This document shows, piece by piece, positions 15,765 through 27,033 of a stretch of 52,869 bases of DNA. The stretch is from NCBI RefSeq assembly GCF_003597125.1, contig NZ_QYYA01000007.1:55906-108774 (forward strand). The letters run 5' to 3'. Both the position numbers and the translations under genes were made by a program. The stretch is from Alcanivorax profundi (GTDB lineage Bacteria; Pseudomonadota; Gammaproteobacteria; Pseudomonadales; Alcanivoracaceae). How positions within the stretch are numbered: the first letter of the stretch is position 1; each line of letters opens with the position of its first letter. Below the pieces are notes generated by a model, which ran no database searches, was not told where the DNA came from, and saw only the letters and a list, made by a program, of their open reading frames with translations.

Positions 15765-18593
15765 ATGGATACCATTCTGGTTCGTGGCGCACGCACCCAT
15801 AACCTGAAAAACGTGGACCTGGATATCCCCCGGGACAAGCTGGTGGTAATTACCGGTCTGTCCGGGTCTGGCAAATCCTCTCTGGCCTTCGACACCCTCT
15901 ATGCCGAGGGCCAGCGCCGTTACGTGGAGTCCCTTTCCACCTACGCCCGTCAGTTTCTGTCGATGATGGAAAAACCCGATGTGGACCACATCGAGGGGCT
16001 TAGCCCGGCCATTTCCATCGAGCAGAAATCCACCAGCCACAACCCGCGCTCCACCGTGGGTACCATCACCGAAATCTACGATTACCTCAGGCTGCTGTTT
16101 GCACGTGTCGGCGAGCCCCGCTGCCCGGAACACGACAGCCCGCTGGCCGCCCAGACCATCAGCCAGATGGTGGACCAGGTTCTGGACATGGAAGAAGGCA
16201 GCAAACTGATGCTGCTGGCGCCGGTGATTCGCGAAAAGAAAGGTGAGCACCTGCACCTGTTTGAAGAACTGCGGGCCCAGGGCTTTATTCGCGTACGCGT
16301 GGATGGCCGCATCTACGACATGGATGACACGCCCGAGCTGGAAAAGAACAAGAAACACACCATCGAAGTGGTGGTGGACCGTTTCAAGGTGCGCGGCGAC
16401 CTGCAGAACCGGCTGGCGGAATCCTTCGAAACCGCCCTGAATCTGGCCGATGACATTGCCATCATTGCCCCTATGGAAGGGGAAGAAGGCGAGGAGATTA
16501 CTTTCTCTGCCAAATTCGCCTGCTCCCATTGCGGCTACTCCATTCCTGAACTGGAACCACGACTGTTCTCGTTCAACAACCCGGCCGGCGCCTGCCCCAG
16601 CTGTGACGGGCTGGGCATGAAGCAGTTCTTCGACGAGGACAAGGTAATCAACTCGGCAGAATTGTCCCTGTCGGAAGGTGCCATCCGTGGCTGGGACCGC
16701 CGCAACGTCTATTACTTCCAGATGCTCAACTCCCTGTCCCAGAGCATCGGCTTCGACATGGACGTGCCCTTTGAGTCACTGGACAAAACCGTCCGCAAGA
16801 AAATCCTTTACGGCACCGGCAAGGAAAGCATCGAGTTTCGCTACCTCAACGACCGCGGCGACATCATCAAGCGCAACCATCCCTTCGAGGGGATCATCCC
16901 CAACATGGAGCGCCGTTACCGGGAAACGGAATCCGATGCCGTCCGTGAAGACCTGCTCAATTACATGTCCACATCCAGCTGCCCCAGCTGTAACGGCTCC
17001 CGGTTGCGTGAAGCCGCACGGCATGTCTTTATCGAGCAGACCACTCTGCCGGACGTGGTACGCCTGGCTGTGGGCAAGGCCCACAACTACTTCAGCGAGC
17101 TGAACCTCCCCGGCAGCAAAGGCGAGATTGCCGACAAGATTCTCAAGGAAATCCGTGACCGCCTACAGTTCCTGGTGAACGTGGGGCTGGAATACCTGAC
17201 ACTGGAACGCAGCGCGGAGACCCTGTCCGGTGGTGAGGCGCAACGTATCCGGTTGGCCAGCCAGATCGGGGCGGGCCTGGTGGGGGTCATGTACGTACTC
17301 GACGAGCCCTCCATCGGCCTGCATCAGCGAGACAATGAGCGACTGCTCAACACCCTTACCCGACTACGGGATCTGGGCAATACCGTGCTGGTGGTGGAAC
17401 ACGACGAAGATGCCATCCGGCTGGCTGACCACGTCATTGATATCGGCCCCGGTGCCGGTGTCCATGGTGGCAGCGTCGTGGCCCAGGGGACTGCCCAGGA
17501 GGTGGCCGACAACCCTGCCTCCCTGACCGGGGATTACCTGTCCGGACGCAAACAAATTGCCGTGCCGGAGCAGCGTCGCCAGAATCAGGATGACCAGTGG
17601 CTGACCCTTCACGGCGCCACCGGCAACAACCTCAAGGGGCACCCCCTGAACATTCCGGTGGGCCTGCTGACCTGTATTACCGGCGTGTCCGGCTCTGGCA
17701 AATCGACCCTGATTAACCGCACCCTCTATCCGCTGGCGGCCACCCGACTGAACAAGGCCACCACCCTGAAGGCATCCCCCTACGACTCCATCGAAGGGCT
17801 GGAGCACTTCGACAAGGTCGTCGATATTGATCAGAGCCCCATCGGCCGTACCCCGCGCTCCAACCCCGCGACCTACACCGGCATCTTCACACCGGTTCGC
17901 GACCTGTTTGCGGGCACCCAGGAAGCCCGCGCCCGTGGCTACAAACCCGGTCGCTTCAGCTTCAACGTCAAAGGGGGCCGCTGCGAAGCCTGTCAGGGCG
18001 ACGGGGTCATCAAGGTGGAAATGCACTTCCTGCCGGATATCTACGTACCCTGCGAAGTCTGTGAAGGCAAACGTTATAACCGCGAGACCCTGGAGATCAC
18101 CTACAAGGGCAAAAACATCTTTGAGGTACTGGAGCTCACCATCGAGGAAGGACGCGAGTTTTTCGATGCCGTCCCGTCCCTGGCTCGCAAGCTGCAGACC
18201 CTGATGGACGTGGGGCTCAGTTACATCAAGCTGGGACAGGCCGCCACCACCTTGTCAGGCGGCGAAGCACAGCGTGTCAAACTCGCCAAGGAGCTGTCCC
18301 GCCGGGACACCGGCAGCACCCTCTATATCCTCGATGAGCCCACCACTGGCCTGCACTTCCAGGACATCCAGCTATTGCTGGACGTCCTCAACCGTCTGGC
18401 AGACCACGGCAACACCGTGGCAGTGATCGAACATAACCTGGACGTCATCAAGACCGCAGACTGGATTGTCGACCTGGGGCCGGAAGGCGGTGACGGTGGC
18501 GGCGAAATCATCGCCGAGGGCACCCCGGAAGAGGTCGCCAAAGTGAAGGGCAGCCATACCGGGCGTTTTCTGAAATCCATGATAGGCCAATAA
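15765..18593 (+). CDS. uvrA: Excinuclease ABC subunit UvrA
   Basis: A 942-residue damage-recognition ATPase of nucleotide excision repair; it works as a dimer and loads UvrB. It has two ABC modules with Walker [10 protein letters not shown] (near 31) and GVSGSGKST, two LSGGEAQR signatures, and zinc modules with CSHCGYS...CPSCDGLG and CEACQGDG...[29 protein letters not shown] is the standard UvrA start, so ATG 15765 is used although the frame is open upstream. A LexA box precedes it. The unknown lipoprotein gene follows after two bases. Confidence 0.98.
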   Translation: MDTILVRGARTHNLKNVDLDIPRDKLVVITGLSGSGKSSLAFDTLYAEGQRRYVESLSTYARQFLSMMEKPDVDHIEGLSPAISIEQKSTSHNPRSTVGTITEIYDYLRLLFARVGEPRCPEHDSPLAAQTISQMVDQVLDMEEGSKLMLLAPVIREKKGEHLHLFEELRAQGFIRVRVDGRIYDMDDTPELEKNKKHTIEVVVDRFKVRGDLQNRLAESFETALNLADDIAIIAPMEGEEGEEITFSAKFACSHCGYSIPELEPRLFSFNNPAGACPSCDGLGMKQFFDEDKVINSAELSLSEGAIRGWDRRNVYYFQMLNSLSQSIGFDMDVPFESLDKTVRKKILYGTGKESIEFRYLNDRGDIIKRNHPFEGIIPNMERRYRETESDAVREDLLNYMSTSSCPSCNGSRLREAARHVFIEQTTLPDVVRLAVGKAHNYFSELNLPGSKGEIADKILKEIRDRLQFLVNVGLEYLTLERSAETLSGGEAQRIRLASQIGAGLVGVMYVLDEPSIGLHQRDNERLLNTLTRLRDLGNTVLVVEHDEDAIRLADHVIDIGPGAGVHGGSVVAQGTAQEVADNPASLTGDYLSGRKQIAVPEQRRQNQDDQWLTLHGATGNNLKGHPLNIPVGLLTCITGVSGSGKSTLINRTLYPLAATRLNKATTLKASPYDSIEGLEHFDKVVDIDQSPIGRTPRSNPATYTGIFTPVRDLFAGTQEARARGYKPGRFSFNVKGGRCEACQGDGVIKVEMHFLPDIYVPCEVCEGKRYNRETLEITYKGKNIFEVLELTIEEGREFFDAVPSLARKLQTLMDVGLSYIKLGQAATTLSGGEAQRVKLAKELSRRDTGSTLYILDEPTTGLHFQDIQLLLDVLNRLADHGNTVAVIEHNLDVIKTADWIVDLGPEGGDGGGEIIAEGTPEEVAKVKGSHTGRFLKSMIGQ

Positions 18594-18595
18594 AA

Positions 18596-19396
18596 ATGCA
18601 ATTATTCGCCCGGACAGCCAAGATTCTTACCTTGGCTATCTTCCTCAGTGCATGCTCAAGACTTCAGAATCTGGGGGAGAATTTTAATTGTTACGCGGAC
18701 CATTGCCTGCGCACATTTCCCGCTCAGGATATTAGCGAACAGGACTACTGGTCCTTTGACACCATGACCATCCTGCCCCCAGATCTTGCGATGGAAGAAA
18801 GAACACTCAGCGGTGAGGTCACCGGCACCACAAAGCTCCCGGGATATGGACAGAGGTTACTAGTCGAGCAGCTCGACCTTATCGCCAAGGGTTATGAAAT
18901 AGAAAATCTTACCCTCTCCCTTGATGAGCCAGTCATCGAGGCCATCTCGCAACTTTACGCAAGCGCCTGGGCGGACGACTTAACTCCGGAACAGGTAAAA
19001 GAGTCGACATCCTTCTTTGGCGTACCTGAACTGCCAGCTCCAGTGCAACAAAACTCCCTTTCTCTGCCTCAACCCCTCGAACAATACGAAGACGGAAGTT
19101 GTTGTTATCTGCTCACTCGTTTTTCGGGCTGGCATCATACAACTGGCGCCAAAGCGACAATGATTACCTCAGCAGCGATCCTTAGCACCATGTCTGGAGG
19201 CAGCGGTTATGCAGGCAGTTTTGGCAGTGCAATCAGCGATATGGCCGTAATCCGGAAAAGTGACGGGAAAGTACTTTGGACCGCGCGACTGATTAGTGAC
19301 GGTAGGCCCAAACAGCTCAGCATGACCATCGCGGAATTCTATAGCTCTGTGTACAACGCAAAAATCCTCCGCAAACAAGCTCTCGCCAAGCAGTGA
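18596..19396 (+). CDS. Uncharacterised lipoprotein
   Basis: A 266-residue protein with signal peptide [10 protein letters not shown] (lipobox LSAC, Cys20) and Ser at +2, suggesting an outer-membrane lipoprotein. The mature part has paired cysteines NCYADHC (31-37) and CC near 168, and a Gly/Ser/Ala-rich stretch ([20 protein letters not shown]) that could be membrane-active or an amphipathic loop. The family is not recognised. The ATG is two bases after the uvrA stop, so it may ride on SOS-induced uvrA transcripts; its codons look more A/T-rich than uvrA, which may point to later insertion. Confidence 0.7.
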   Translation: MQLFARTAKILTLAIFLSACSRLQNLGENFNCYADHCLRTFPAQDISEQDYWSFDTMTILPPDLAMEERTLSGEVTGTTKLPGYGQRLLVEQLDLIAKGYEIENLTLSLDEPVIEAISQLYASAWADDLTPEQVKESTSFFGVPELPAPVQQNSLSLPQPLEQYEDGSCCYLLTRFSGWHHTTGAKATMITSAAILSTMSGGSGYAGSFGSAISDMAVIRKSDGKVLWTARLISDGRPKQLSMTIAEFYSSVYNAKILRKQALAKQ

Positions 19397-19509
19397 ACCA
19401 GAGGAAAATCACATTTTCACGGCTTGTCACCAGCCTGAATAATCCTGCCCACCGAAACGTCATAAACGGTCGACATGATCACCCTCATCACTCGCTATGG
19501 AGGTTAATC

Positions 19510-20775
19510 ATGAAACGGATTTGGGCACTCAAGGGACTGCTGGCTGCTATCGGCCTGGCTGGCGCGGCCGCCGCTTGCGCCGGCCATGGCCAACCCGCTA
19601 CAGGCACGGTGGAGTTGGGCCCACGCCCCTATTACCTCGTGAATGACATGGACGATGGGCCAGTCAAACAAGCGCTCCAGGCGTGCGCTGCCGAACGGCG
19701 CCCCCAGAAGCCCAATGACTTTTCCATCGGTCACCGGGGGGCCCCGCTGCAATTTCCCGAGCATACCGAAGAATCCTACCGGGCCGCCGCCCGTATGGGG
19801 GCCGGTATTCTCGAGTGTGATGTGGCCTTCACCCAGGATCAGGAGCTGGTGTGCCGCCACTCCCAATGCGACCTTCACACGACCACCAATATCCTTGAAA
19901 CCGACCTTGCCAGCCAATGCAGCCAACCCTTCACCCCTTTTGATGGTAGCAACCCCGCCACAGCGCAGTGCTGCACCAGCGACATCACCCTTGCTCAATT
20001 CAAGACGCTCAAGGGCAAAATGGATGGCGCCAATCCTCGTGCGACCAATGTCGCCGAATACCTGCAAGGCACACCCGACTGGCGAACAGAACTGTATCGC
20101 CAACGCGGGACCCTCCTGAGCCATCGGGAAAGCATCGCGCTTTTTCAGGAATTAGGCGTCAAAATGACCCCGGAGCTGAAGGCGCCGGCAGTGGAAATGC
20201 CTTGGCAGGGCCACTATTCGCAGCAGGACTATGCCCAGCAGCTCATCGACGAGTACCGCGAAGCCGGGGTTGCCCCCAGGGATGTCTACCCTCAATCGTT
20301 TAATCTTGACGATGTCCGCTACTGGATTGACGCAGAGCCCGACTACGGCAAACAGGCTGTCTATCTGGATGGACGTGACAGCCAGGGGCTCGACCCACAA
20401 AACCCTGGCACCTGGCAGCCAGATATGGCCACCCTGAAAGGCTATGGCGTCAATATCATCGCTCCCCCACTTTGGATGCTGGTCAGCAGCAAAAATCAGC
20501 GTATTGTCGCCAGCCCCTACGCCCGGGCAGCACGGGATGCCGATCTGGACATTATTGCCTGGTCCCTGGAACGGTCTGGCCCACTGGCCAGCGGCGGTGG
20601 CTGGTACTACCAGAGTGTCAGCCCACAGATAGATAATGACGGCGACATGCTGACGCTTCTTGATGTGCTGGCCCGCGAAGTGGGCGTCATTGGCGTCTTT
20701 TCTGACTGGCCAGCCACTACCACCTTCTATGCCAATTGCCTTCAGCGGCAGCGCCACGCCCCAAGATGGCGCTAG
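19510..20775 (+). CDS. Secreted glycerophosphodiester phosphodiesterase (GlpQ-like)
   Basis: A 421-residue GDPD-family enzyme that hydrolyses glycerophosphodiesters to glycerol-3-phosphate and an alcohol, expected in the periplasm or outside. A signal peptide ends near AAAACAG. The TIM-barrel motifs are [16 protein letters not shown] (His-Arg and the Glu metal ligand), [12 protein letters not shown] (Glu/Asp metal ligands) and [16 protein letters not shown] (second catalytic His). Several cysteines (CRHSQC, SQC, QCC) suggest disulfides, fitting an exported enzyme. ATG 19510 is chosen for GGAGG six bases upstream and because the signal peptide starts here. It may scavenge phosphate or glycerol from phospholipids. 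Confidence 0.9.
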   Translation: MKRIWALKGLLAAIGLAGAAAACAGHGQPATGTVELGPRPYYLVNDMDDGPVKQALQACAAERRPQKPNDFSIGHRGAPLQFPEHTEESYRAAARMGAGILECDVAFTQDQELVCRHSQCDLHTTTNILETDLASQCSQPFTPFDGSNPATAQCCTSDITLAQFKTLKGKMDGANPRATNVAEYLQGTPDWRTELYRQRGTLLSHRESIALFQELGVKMTPELKAPAVEMPWQGHYSQQDYAQQLIDEYREAGVAPRDVYPQSFNLDDVRYWIDAEPDYGKQAVYLDGRDSQGLDPQNPGTWQPDMATLKGYGVNIIAPPLWMLVSSKNQRIVASPYARAARDADLDIIAWSLERSGPLASGGGWYYQSVSPQIDNDGDMLTLLDVLAREVGVIGVFSDWPATTTFYANCLQRQRHAPRWR

Positions 20776-20788
20776 CCGCGCCTCATTT

Positions 20789-20816
20789 TGTTGCCCCGAC
20801 CCAAGTCGGGGCAACA
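20789..20816. terminator. Hairpin after the phosphodiesterase gene
   Basis: A perfect 12-bp stem (tgttgccccgac/gtcggggcaaca) with a ccaa loop, 13 bp past the stop codon. It lacks a T-tract downstream, so it may be a weak terminator or an mRNA 3' stabiliser. Confidence 0.55.
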
Positions 20817-20919
20817 GCCTACGAATAACCCCCTATTACGCTGGCACGGATTCTGCTTTGTCTCTTGTTGTATGCATCGAAGGTAACCACTGGGCCTTCC
20901 ATAGCCCAAGGAGTATGTG

Positions 20920-21312
20920 ATGACAGCCTCTGCCGATAACACCAGCGATCACCGTTGGCTCATGCAGTACAACATCGTCAATCTGGTCAACCAGTGCCGG
21001 CGCCTGATTCGTGCAGAATTCGATGACTCACTCTCCCTGACCGATCCGCACTTGCGTGAGAAACTGGCACATTATGCCGGGCGAACCCGCTCTCAGGGTC
21101 TGCAGCGTTTGTATGGCGAGATCCGGCTTGCATTGATCCAGCTGGAAGGAGAGGACACGCTGGTCACCCCTGAGACAGCCACCCCCATTCGTCGATACCG
21201 GGGGCAACCGATAGACGCCGGTAACCAGGCAACACAAACAGACACGGACGACAAACCACACCGAGCGGGCAAAACGCTCATGTATCGCGGACGCGCTGTT
21301 GCCCAGCGCTAA
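20920..21312 (+). CDS. Uncharacterised 130-residue protein
   Basis: A soluble protein with a helical N-terminal domain (RWLMQYNIVNLVNQCRRLIR, LREKLAHYAGRTRSQGLQRL, IRLALIQLEGED, about 12-80) and a polar, low-complexity tail ending YRGRAVAQR with a repeated YRG motif (RRYRGQPID, MYRGRAV). ATG 20920 has AAGGAG six bases upstream, strong support for a real gene. No family is recognised. It is monocistronic, convergent with the DOPA-dioxygenase-family gene. Confidence 0.7.
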   Translation: MTASADNTSDHRWLMQYNIVNLVNQCRRLIRAEFDDSLSLTDPHLREKLAHYAGRTRSQGLQRLYGEIRLALIQLEGEDTLVTPETATPIRRYRGQPIDAGNQATQTDTDDKPHRAGKTLMYRGRAVAQR

Positions 21313-21319
21313 GGCAGCG

Positions 21320-21371
21320 CTGAATAACGCCTTGCATGCTCGCGCGTCCTGAAGCGCAAGGGGTTATTCAG
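21320..21371. terminator. Long imperfect hairpin between convergent genes
   Basis: 16-nt arms (ctgaataacgccttgc and gcaaggggttattcag) pair with one mismatch around a 20-nt spacer. It lies 8 bp after one stop and 17 bp before the convergent stop, so it probably ends or separates both transcripts. Confidence 0.5.
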
Positions 21372-21387
21372 AGGTTCCCCATACCGG

Positions 21388-21723
21388 TCAGGCAGAAAAC
21401 TGAAAGATGCTCAAGTCCAGCGGCTGACTCTCACCGAGCCACATGACCAGCTCGGTATGATCGCGGAGGTCATCACCGCTAAGACCGTGAATAAAGACTG
21501 TCAGCCCGTTACGGCTGGCCATTAACCAGGGAATGACATCGCCAGCAAGGCGACGGGGCACTGACAGCTGGCAGCTCCAGCAAGGATGTGGCCCCACCGG
21601 TTTGCGGTGCATATGGCCCATGGGAATATCAAAATGCTGGTGCGCGGCCTGACACAGCGCCGCCGCCTGAGTGAAGGAATCTTCGTCATAATAGACGTGT
21701 GCGTGGAACCCTTTGATTGCCAT
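21388..21723 (-). CDS. DOPA 4,5-dioxygenase family protein
   Basis: A 111-residue protein of the small DOPA-dioxygenase-like family. Family marks are HAHVYYDEDSF (8-18), MGHMHRKPVGPHPCWS with clustered histidines (35-50), and GLSGDDLRDHTELVMWLGE near the C-terminus. The conserved His residues suggest a mononuclear iron site for extradiol cleavage of catechols, but bacterial members are mostly untested. The ATG follows the rplQ terminator on the same strand, so it has its own promoter. Confidence 0.85.
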   Translation of the reverse strand: MAIKGFHAHVYYDEDSFTQAAALCQAAHQHFDIPMGHMHRKPVGPHPCWSCQLSVPRRLAGDVIPWLMASRNGLTVFIHGLSGDDLRDHTELVMWLGESQPLDLSIFQFSA

Positions 21724-21795
21724 GCCTGCTGTCCGTCATGCCTTGCCTGCGTCCAATAACAGCATAGTACAGGCAGCCCGCCAAACAACAGACAT

Positions 21796-21826
21796 AAAAA
21801 AACCGGGCAATATGCCCGGTTTTTTT
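21796..21826. terminator. Terminator of the alpha ribosomal operon
   Basis: Seven A, ccgggca-ata-tgcccgg, seven T: a strong stem with T-tracts on both strands, 25 bp after rplQ. It ends the whole ribosomal superoperon. Confidence 0.93.
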
Positions 21827-21850
21827 GATCCTGAGAACCTGTGCGAAGCC

Positions 21851-22234
21851 TTACTCGGCGTCGCCCTCGGCCAGCTCAGGACGGTCAACCAGCTCAACAT
21901 AGGCCATCGGTGCATTGTCACCCGCACGGAAGCCCATCTTGAGGATACGCACGTAGCCACCAGGACGGCTCTTGTAACGCGGACCCAGCTCGTTGAACAG
22001 CTTGCCAACCACTTCCTTGGAACGGGTGCGGTTGAAAGCCAGACGACGGTTCGCTACAGAGTCTTCCTTAGCCAGAGTGATCAGCGGCTCAGCCACACGA
22101 CGCAGCTCTTTGGCTTTCGGCAGGGTGGTCTTGATCGCTCCGTGCTCCAGCAGAGACACAGCCATGTTACGGAACATCGCCTGACGATGAGAGCTGTTCC
22201 GATTCAGTTTTCTGCCGCTTTTGCGATGACGCAT
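21851..22234 (-). CDS. rplQ: 50S ribosomal protein L17
   Basis: 127 residues starting [20 protein letters not shown], the invariant L17 N-terminus that lies near the peptide exit tunnel. Last gene of the alpha operon, 50 bp after rpoA and just before a strong terminator. Confidence 0.98.
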   Translation of the reverse strand: MRHRKSGRKLNRNSSHRQAMFRNMAVSLLEHGAIKTTLPKAKELRRVAEPLITLAKEDSVANRRLAFNRTRSKEVVGKLFNELGPRYKSRPGGYVRILKMGFRAGDNAPMAYVELVDRPELAEGDAE

Positions 22235-22284
22235 GATTCTGTTCCTATGTTCAGGGGCGCTTCACAGCGTCCACAACAACTAAC

Positions 22285-23292
22285 TTAGCGCAATTTGGTG
22301 TTCAGCCGGTCGTCGTCACGAAGGCTGACCGGCGGCCAGTTTTCGAGACGCATACCCAGCGACAAGCCCTTTGAGGCCAGCACGTCCTTAATTTCGGTGA
22401 GAGACTTCTTACCCAGGTTCGGGGTCTTCAGAAGCTCAACCTCGGTACGCTGTACCAGGTCACCGATGTAGTAGATGTTTTCAGCCTTGAGGCAGTTGGC
22501 GGAACGTACTGTCAGTTCCAGATCATCTACCGGACGCAGCAGGATGGGATCAATTTCCTCACGCTCCTGCTTCGGTTCAGGCTTGGCATCCTGTTCCAGG
22601 TCGACAAAGACGGCGATTTGCTGCTGCAGGATGGTTGCTGCACGGCGAATCGCTTCTTCTGGATCAATGGTACCGTCGGTTTCCAGATCGATAACCAGCT
22701 TGTCCAGGTCAGTGCGCTGCTCAACACGCGCCGCTTCGACGACATAGGCCACGCGACGTACCGGGCTGTAGCTGGCATCCAGCTGCAGACGGCCAATACC
22801 GCGGGTCTCGTCTTCGTCGGTCTGGCGAGCGTCAGCCGCTTCATAACCACGACCTTTCTGCACTTTCAGCTTCACACGCAGTTCGGTGTCGCCAGTAATG
22901 GTGCAGATCAGATGATCAGGGTTGACGATCTCAACACTGTGATCACGCTGAATGTCATCCGCAGTCACCGCACCCGGGCCTTTCTTGACCAGCTCGAGAG
23001 TGGCTTCTTCGCGGTCTTCCATCTTCAGGGCTACACCCTTGAGGTTCAGCAGGATGTTGATCACATCTTCCTGAACACCCTCGATGGAGGAGTATTCGTG
23101 TTGTACGCCCTCGATCTCCACTTCGGTGATCGCGCAGCCGGGCATGCTGGAGATCAGGATGCGACGCAGCGCAGTCCCCAGAGTGTGGCCAAAACCACGC
23201 TCCAGCGGTTCCAGAACCACTTTGGCGTGGGTCTGGTTGATCGCGTTGACCGCGATCGAGCGGGGCGTGAGAAAGTCGTTCACGGCGGTCAT
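22285..23292 (-). CDS. rpoA: RNA polymerase alpha subunit
   Basis: 335 residues. The N-terminal assembly domain ([20 protein letters not shown] dimer helix) is followed by an acidic linker and the C-terminal domain with [19 protein letters not shown], which contacts UP elements and activators. It has the usual position between rpsD and rplQ; rpsD ends 20 bp upstream. Confidence 0.99.
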   Translation of the reverse strand: MTAVNDFLTPRSIAVNAINQTHAKVVLEPLERGFGHTLGTALRRILISSMPGCAITEVEIEGVQHEYSSIEGVQEDVINILLNLKGVALKMEDREEATLELVKKGPGAVTADDIQRDHSVEIVNPDHLICTITGDTELRVKLKVQKGRGYEAADARQTDEDETRGIGRLQLDASYSPVRRVAYVVEAARVEQRTDLDKLVIDLETDGTIDPEEAIRRAATILQQQIAVFVDLEQDAKPEPKQEREEIDPILLRPVDDLELTVRSANCLKAENIYYIGDLVQRTEVELLKTPNLGKKSLTEIKDVLASKGLSLGMRLENWPPVSLRDDDRLNTKLR

Positions 23293-23312
23293 AGAGATCC
23301 CTCAGGCAGTCC

Positions 23313-23939
23313 TTACTTGGAGTACAGCTCGACGATCAGGTTTTCGTTGATCTCGGCAGGCAGATCGATACGCTCTGGCTTGGACTTGAACGTCCCTTCC
23401 AGCTTCTTCTCGTCTACCTCGATCCACGGTACGAAACCACGCTGCTGAGCCAGTTCCATCGCGTTTTTGACACGCAGCTGGTTCTTGGACTTCTCGCGAA
23501 CGTTGATCACGTCACCCGGCTTCACCTGGTAAGAGGCCACGTTGACAGATTGGCCATTCACCAGGATAGCACGGTGGGATACCAGCTGACGCGCTTCAGA
23601 GCGCGTGGAACCGAAGCCCATGCGATATACCACGTTATCCAGACGACCTTCCAGGAGCTGCAGCAGCACCTCACCGGTGGCACCCTTGGAAGAGGCTGCC
23701 TTCTTGTAGTAGCTACGGAACTGCTTCTCCAGCACACCATAGGTACGACGAACTTTCTGCTTTTCGCGCAGCTGAACGCCGTAGTCGGACAGACGACCCG
23801 GGCGACGACCACCCGCAGCCTGACCAGGAGCCTGCTCAGCCTTACACTTGGAATCGAGCGGACGAATACCGCTCTTCAGGTACAAGTCAGTGCCTTCACG
23901 ACGGGAAAGCTTGCACTTGGGACCGATGTATCTTGCCAT
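23313..23939 (-). CDS. rpsD: 30S ribosomal protein S4
   Basis: 208 residues. It begins [19 protein letters not shown], with the S4 RNA-binding domain at [21 protein letters not shown]4 starts 30S assembly and in E. coli represses its own operon by binding the leader before rpsM; the 115-nt region before rpsM here could hold such a site. The loop [16 protein letters not shown] is Gly/Arg-rich. Confidence 0.99.
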   Translation of the reverse strand: MARYIGPKCKLSRREGTDLYLKSGIRPLDSKCKAEQAPGQAAGGRRPGRLSDYGVQLREKQKVRRTYGVLEKQFRSYYKKAASSKGATGEVLLQLLEGRLDNVVYRMGFGSTRSEARQLVSHRAILVNGQSVNVASYQVKPGDVINVREKSKNQLRVKNAMELAQQRGFVPWIEVDEKKLEGTFKSKPERIDLPAEINENLIVELYSK

Positions 23940-23955
23940 CTTGCTCTAACTCCCG

Positions 23956-24354
23956 TTACACGCGACGCTTTTTAGGCGGACGGCAACCGTTATGCGGAAT
24001 CGGCGTAACGTCCTCAATATGGGTGATCTTGTAACCACAGGCGTTCAAGGCACGAATGGAAGATTCGCGACCCGGGCCCGGGCCCTTCACCCGCACTTCA
24101 AGATTCTTCAGACCGTAGTCCTTGGCAGCGTTACCCGCGTTTTCGGCGGCCACCTGGGCAGCAAACGGGGTACTTTTACGGGAACCACGGAAACCAGCAC
24201 CACCTGAAGTCGCCCAGGACAGTGCGTTGCCCTGACGATCAGTGATGGTAATGATGGTATTGTTGAAGGAAGCGTGCACGTGAGCGATACCGTCCGCTAC
24301 GCTGCGCGTTACCTTCTTGCGACGTGCGCCACTCTCTTTCTTTGACTTAGCCAT
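23956..24354 (-). CDS. rpsK: 30S ribosomal protein S11
   Basis: 132 residues with [19 protein letters not shown] and the basic tail [13 protein letters not shown] typical of S11, a platform protein near the E site. 16 bp before rpsD. Confidence 0.99.
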   Translation of the reverse strand: MAKSKKESGARRKKVTRSVADGIAHVHASFNNTIITITDRQGNALSWATSGGAGFRGSRKSTPFAAQVAAENAGNAAKDYGLKNLEVRVKGPGPGRESSIRALNACGYKITHIEDVTPIPHNGCRPPKKRRV

Positions 24355-24389
24355 AATGCCTATCCAAATCCAGCCGCTGACGTTTCAGC

Positions 24390-24746
24390 TTACTTGCGAA
24401 TCGGTTTACGCGGACCTTTACGGGTCCGAGCATTGGTCTTGGTGCGCTGACCGCGAAGCGGCAGGCCGCGACGATGGCGGATGCCGCGGAAGCAGCCCAG
24501 GTCCATCAGACGCTTGATGTTCATGTTGATTTCCCGGCGCAGGTCACCTTCGGTTGAGAACTTGGCAACCTCGCCACGAATGACGTCAAGCTGCTCACCG
24601 CTCAGGTCACGAACCTTGGCGGTTTCCTCAATACCGGCCGCTGCACAGATCTGCTGTGCACGGGTACGACCGATCCCGAAGATGTAGGTGAGAGAAATCA
24701 CCGTGTGCTTATTTTCCGGGATGTTAACGCCTGCAATACGGGCCAT
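24390..24746 (-). CDS. rpsM: 30S ribosomal protein S13
   Basis: 118 residues, [20 protein letters not shown] start and [19 protein letters not shown] tail that reaches the P-site tRNA. First gene of the alpha operon, behind its own promoter. Confidence 0.99.
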   Translation of the reverse strand: MARIAGVNIPENKHTVISLTYIFGIGRTRAQQICAAAGIEETAKVRDLSGEQLDVIRGEVAKFSTEGDLRREINMNIKRLMDLGCFRGIRHRRGLPLRGQRTKTNARTRKGPRKPIRK

Positions 24747-24806
24747 CCGAATATCTCCGATTCACAAAACGGGTGCGCCAGGCTCTCAGGCGCCGAAAGG
24801 CGGCAG

Positions 24807-24835
24807 AGTCTAGCGCTACGCCGACTGAATTTCAA
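24807..24835 (-). promoter_or_regulatory. Promoter of the alpha operon (rpsM-rplQ)
   Basis: On the minus strand TTGAAA (24830-24835), a 17-bp spacer and TAGACT (24807-24812), followed by a G/C-rich start region. It lies in the 115-bp gap between rpmJ and rpsM. The ~55-nt leader that follows has small hairpins (e.g. gccg-ccttt-cggc) and could contain the S4 feedback site known in E. coli. Confidence 0.6.
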
Positions 24836-24861
24836 CCAAACACTTAAAAGAAGACTGAACC

Positions 24862-24978
24862 TTAACCCTGGCGCTGCTTGTGCCGGGGTTCGGCACTGCA
24901 GATCACCATGACGCGACCCTTACGACGGATCACTTTACAGTTACGGCAGATCTTCTTTACAGAAGCCTGAACTTTCAT
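24862..24978 (-). CDS. rpmJ: 50S ribosomal protein L36, zinc-binding form
   Basis: A 38-residue protein, [20 protein letters not shown] then [18 protein letters not shown]. Cys11, Cys14, Cys27 and His33 form the zinc site, so this is the C+ form. It lies 17 bp after secY, the last gene of the spc operon. The start is the only ATG. Confidence 0.97.
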   Translation of the reverse strand: MKVQASVKKICRNCKVIRRKGRVMVICSAEPRHKQRQG

Positions 24979-24995
24979 CGCACTCGCCTCGTTCG

Positions 24996-26378
24996 TTAAC
25001 GCACCAGTCCGGTGCCGCCATACCCTTTCAGGTTGGCTTTCTTCATCAACTTCTCGTACTGGGTGGACGTCAGGTGCGAATTAACTTGCGACCAGAAGTC
25101 CATGACTACTACCACAACGATCAGCAGAGAGGTGCCACCCAGATAAAAGGGCACATTGGCAACTGCTTGCAGACCCAGTGGCAACAGGCACACCAGCGTC
25201 ATGTATACCGCACCGATCAGGGTCAGACGGCCCATTACGGTATCGATATAGCGAGCGGACTGCTCGCCCGGGCGGATGCCCGGAATATAGGCGCCGGATT
25301 TCTTCAGGTTGTCTGCGACATCCTTCGGATTGAATACCAGCGCTGTATAAAAGTAGCAAAAGAACACGATAGACAGGGTAAACAGCAGAATATACAGCGG
25401 AGTCCCCGGCAACAGAGCATCACTCACGCTTCGCAGTGCCTGGCCCCACCAGGAATCCGGATTGGAATCACTGAACCACTGGGTCAGTGACGCCGGAAAC
25501 AGCAGAATGGAGCTGGCAAAGATAGCGGGAATAACCCCTGCCATGTTCACCTTCAGCGGCAGATGGCTCTGCTGCGCTGCATATACTCGACGGCCTTGCT
25601 GACGTCGCGCATAGTTAACCGTAATACGCCGTTGTCCCCGTTCTACAAACACCACACCGAAAATAACGGCCAGTGCCACAAGGAACACAAACAACATCAT
25701 GATCAAGCTCAAATCACCGGTCCGGGCAGACTCAAAAGTCTGGGCCACGGCACCGGGCAAGCCTGCCACGATGGAGGCGAAAATCAGCATGGAAATACCA
25801 TTGCCAACCCCGCGCTCGGTAATCTGCTCACCCAGCCACATCAGGAACACGGTACCGGTCAGAAGGCTGGTCACGGCTACAAAGTAGAAGCTGGCTACCT
25901 GCATGGTAGTGGCCGCTTCTGGCAGCAACGTGATGCCCTGGCTTTTCAAGCCGGCACAGACCCCGAAGGACTGAATTGCACCCAATGCCACGGTCAGATA
26001 ACGCGTGTACTGGGTAATCTTGCGCCGTCCCTGTTCACCTTCCTTACGGAGCTGCTCCAGGGTCGGGACCACCGCCGTCATCAGCTGAATCACGATGCTG
26101 GCGGTAATATAGGGCATGATGCCCAAAGCAAATATACTCATGCGCTCCAGGGACCCCCCGGAGAACATGTTAAACAGGCCAAGAATGGTGTCCCGGTTAT
26201 TGTTGAACATCTGTTGCAACGCTTCCGGGTTCATGCCCGGTACCGGGATGTGTGCCCCGATACGGAACACCACCAGGGCGCCCAACAGAAAACCGATTCG
26301 CCGCCACAGCTCACGCATCGCGTTGCTGTCTACTTTCGGCGCGCCACCATTCAATGTCTGAGCGCGATTCTTCGCCAT
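24996..26378 (-). CDS. secY: Preprotein translocase subunit SecY
   Basis: A 460-residue, ten-TM channel subunit of the Sec translocon. It has [20 protein letters not shown] (TM1), the plug region after TM1 ([20 protein letters not shown]), and [14 protein letters not shown] in the cytoplasmic loop that contacts the ribosome and SecA. Slightly longer than the E. coli protein (443). Between rplO (11 bp) and rpmJ (17 bp). Confidence 0.99.
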   Translation of the reverse strand: MAKNRAQTLNGGAPKVDSNAMRELWRRIGFLLGALVVFRIGAHIPVPGMNPEALQQMFNNNRDTILGLFNMFSGGSLERMSIFALGIMPYITASIVIQLMTAVVPTLEQLRKEGEQGRRKITQYTRYLTVALGAIQSFGVCAGLKSQGITLLPEAATTMQVASFYFVAVTSLLTGTVFLMWLGEQITERGVGNGISMLIFASIVAGLPGAVAQTFESARTGDLSLIMMLFVFLVALAVIFGVVFVERGQRRITVNYARRQQGRRVYAAQQSHLPLKVNMAGVIPAIFASSILLFPASLTQWFSDSNPDSWWGQALRSVSDALLPGTPLYILLFTLSIVFFCYFYTALVFNPKDVADNLKKSGAYIPGIRPGEQSARYIDTVMGRLTLIGAVYMTLVCLLPLGLQAVANVPFYLGGTSLLIVVVVVMDFWSQVNSHLTSTQYEKLMKKANLKGYGGTGLVR

Positions 26379-26389
26379 AGAGCGTCGCC

Positions 26390-26827
26390 TTATTCTTCGA
26401 CTTTGCCGCCAGCCTTTTCAACCGCTTCACGGGCGCCTTTGGTAATGGCAACACCACGAACGGTAACGGCGCGATTAATTTCGCCAGAAAGAACAATCTT
26501 GGCGCGCTTCATATCGCGGCGCACAACATTGGCAGCCTTGAGAGCAGCCAGGTCGATCACGTCGCCTTCCACCTTAGCCAGCTCAGCCAGACGGACTTCA
26601 GCAGTGCCCATAGCCAGCTTGGACGTGAAGCCAAACTTCGGCACACGACGCTGCAGCGGCATTTGACCACCCTCGAAACCGGGCTTCACGGTACCGCCAG
26701 AACGAGACTTCTGACCTTTGTGGCCACGACCACCAGTCTTGCCCAGGCCAGAACCGATACCGCGACCGACGCGCTTGCCGTCCGGGCGGGAACCTTCAGC
26801 AGGATGCAGATCATTCAGACGCATCAC
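26390..26827 (-). CDS. rplO: 50S ribosomal protein L15
   Basis: 145 residues, [20 protein letters not shown] start and the Gly/Lys-rich [20 protein letters not shown] stretch that threads into 23S rRNA. Adjoins the rpmD stop with no gap. Confidence 0.99.
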   Translation of the reverse strand: MMRLNDLHPAEGSRPDGKRVGRGIGSGLGKTGGRGHKGQKSRSGGTVKPGFEGGQMPLQRRVPKFGFTSKLAMGTAEVRLAELAKVEGDVIDLAALKAANVVRRDMKRAKIVLSGEINRAVTVRGVAITKGAREAVEKAGGKVEE

Positions 26828-27010
26828 TTATTCTCCCTCTACCTGTACCATGTACGCGACCTTGTTGATCATGCCGCGTACCGCCGGGGTATCTTCAACT
26901 TCCACGGTGTGGCCGATGCGGCGCAGACCGAGACCACGCACACAGGCCTTGTGCTTTTCCAGCCGGCCGTTGGTGCTCTTAACCAGCTTTACCTTGATCT
27001 TTTCAGCCAT
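26828..27010 (-). CDS. rpmD: 50S ribosomal protein L30
   Basis: 60 residues, [20 protein letters not shown] and [15 protein letters not shown] are the L30 core. The stop abuts the rplO start, suggesting coupled translation. Confidence 0.98.
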   Translation of the reverse strand: MAEKIKVKLVKSTNGRLEKHKACVRGLGLRRIGHTVEVEDTPAVRGMINKVAYMVQVEGE

Positions 27011-27033
27011 CGTAACGATTCCGTAATCTGCGC

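Noticed and set aside
19424-19441. Pho-box-like ttgtcac-N4-ctgaat before the phosphodiesterase gene
   Set aside because: Only the first half resembles the CTGTCAT repeat; the second half is too weak to call.
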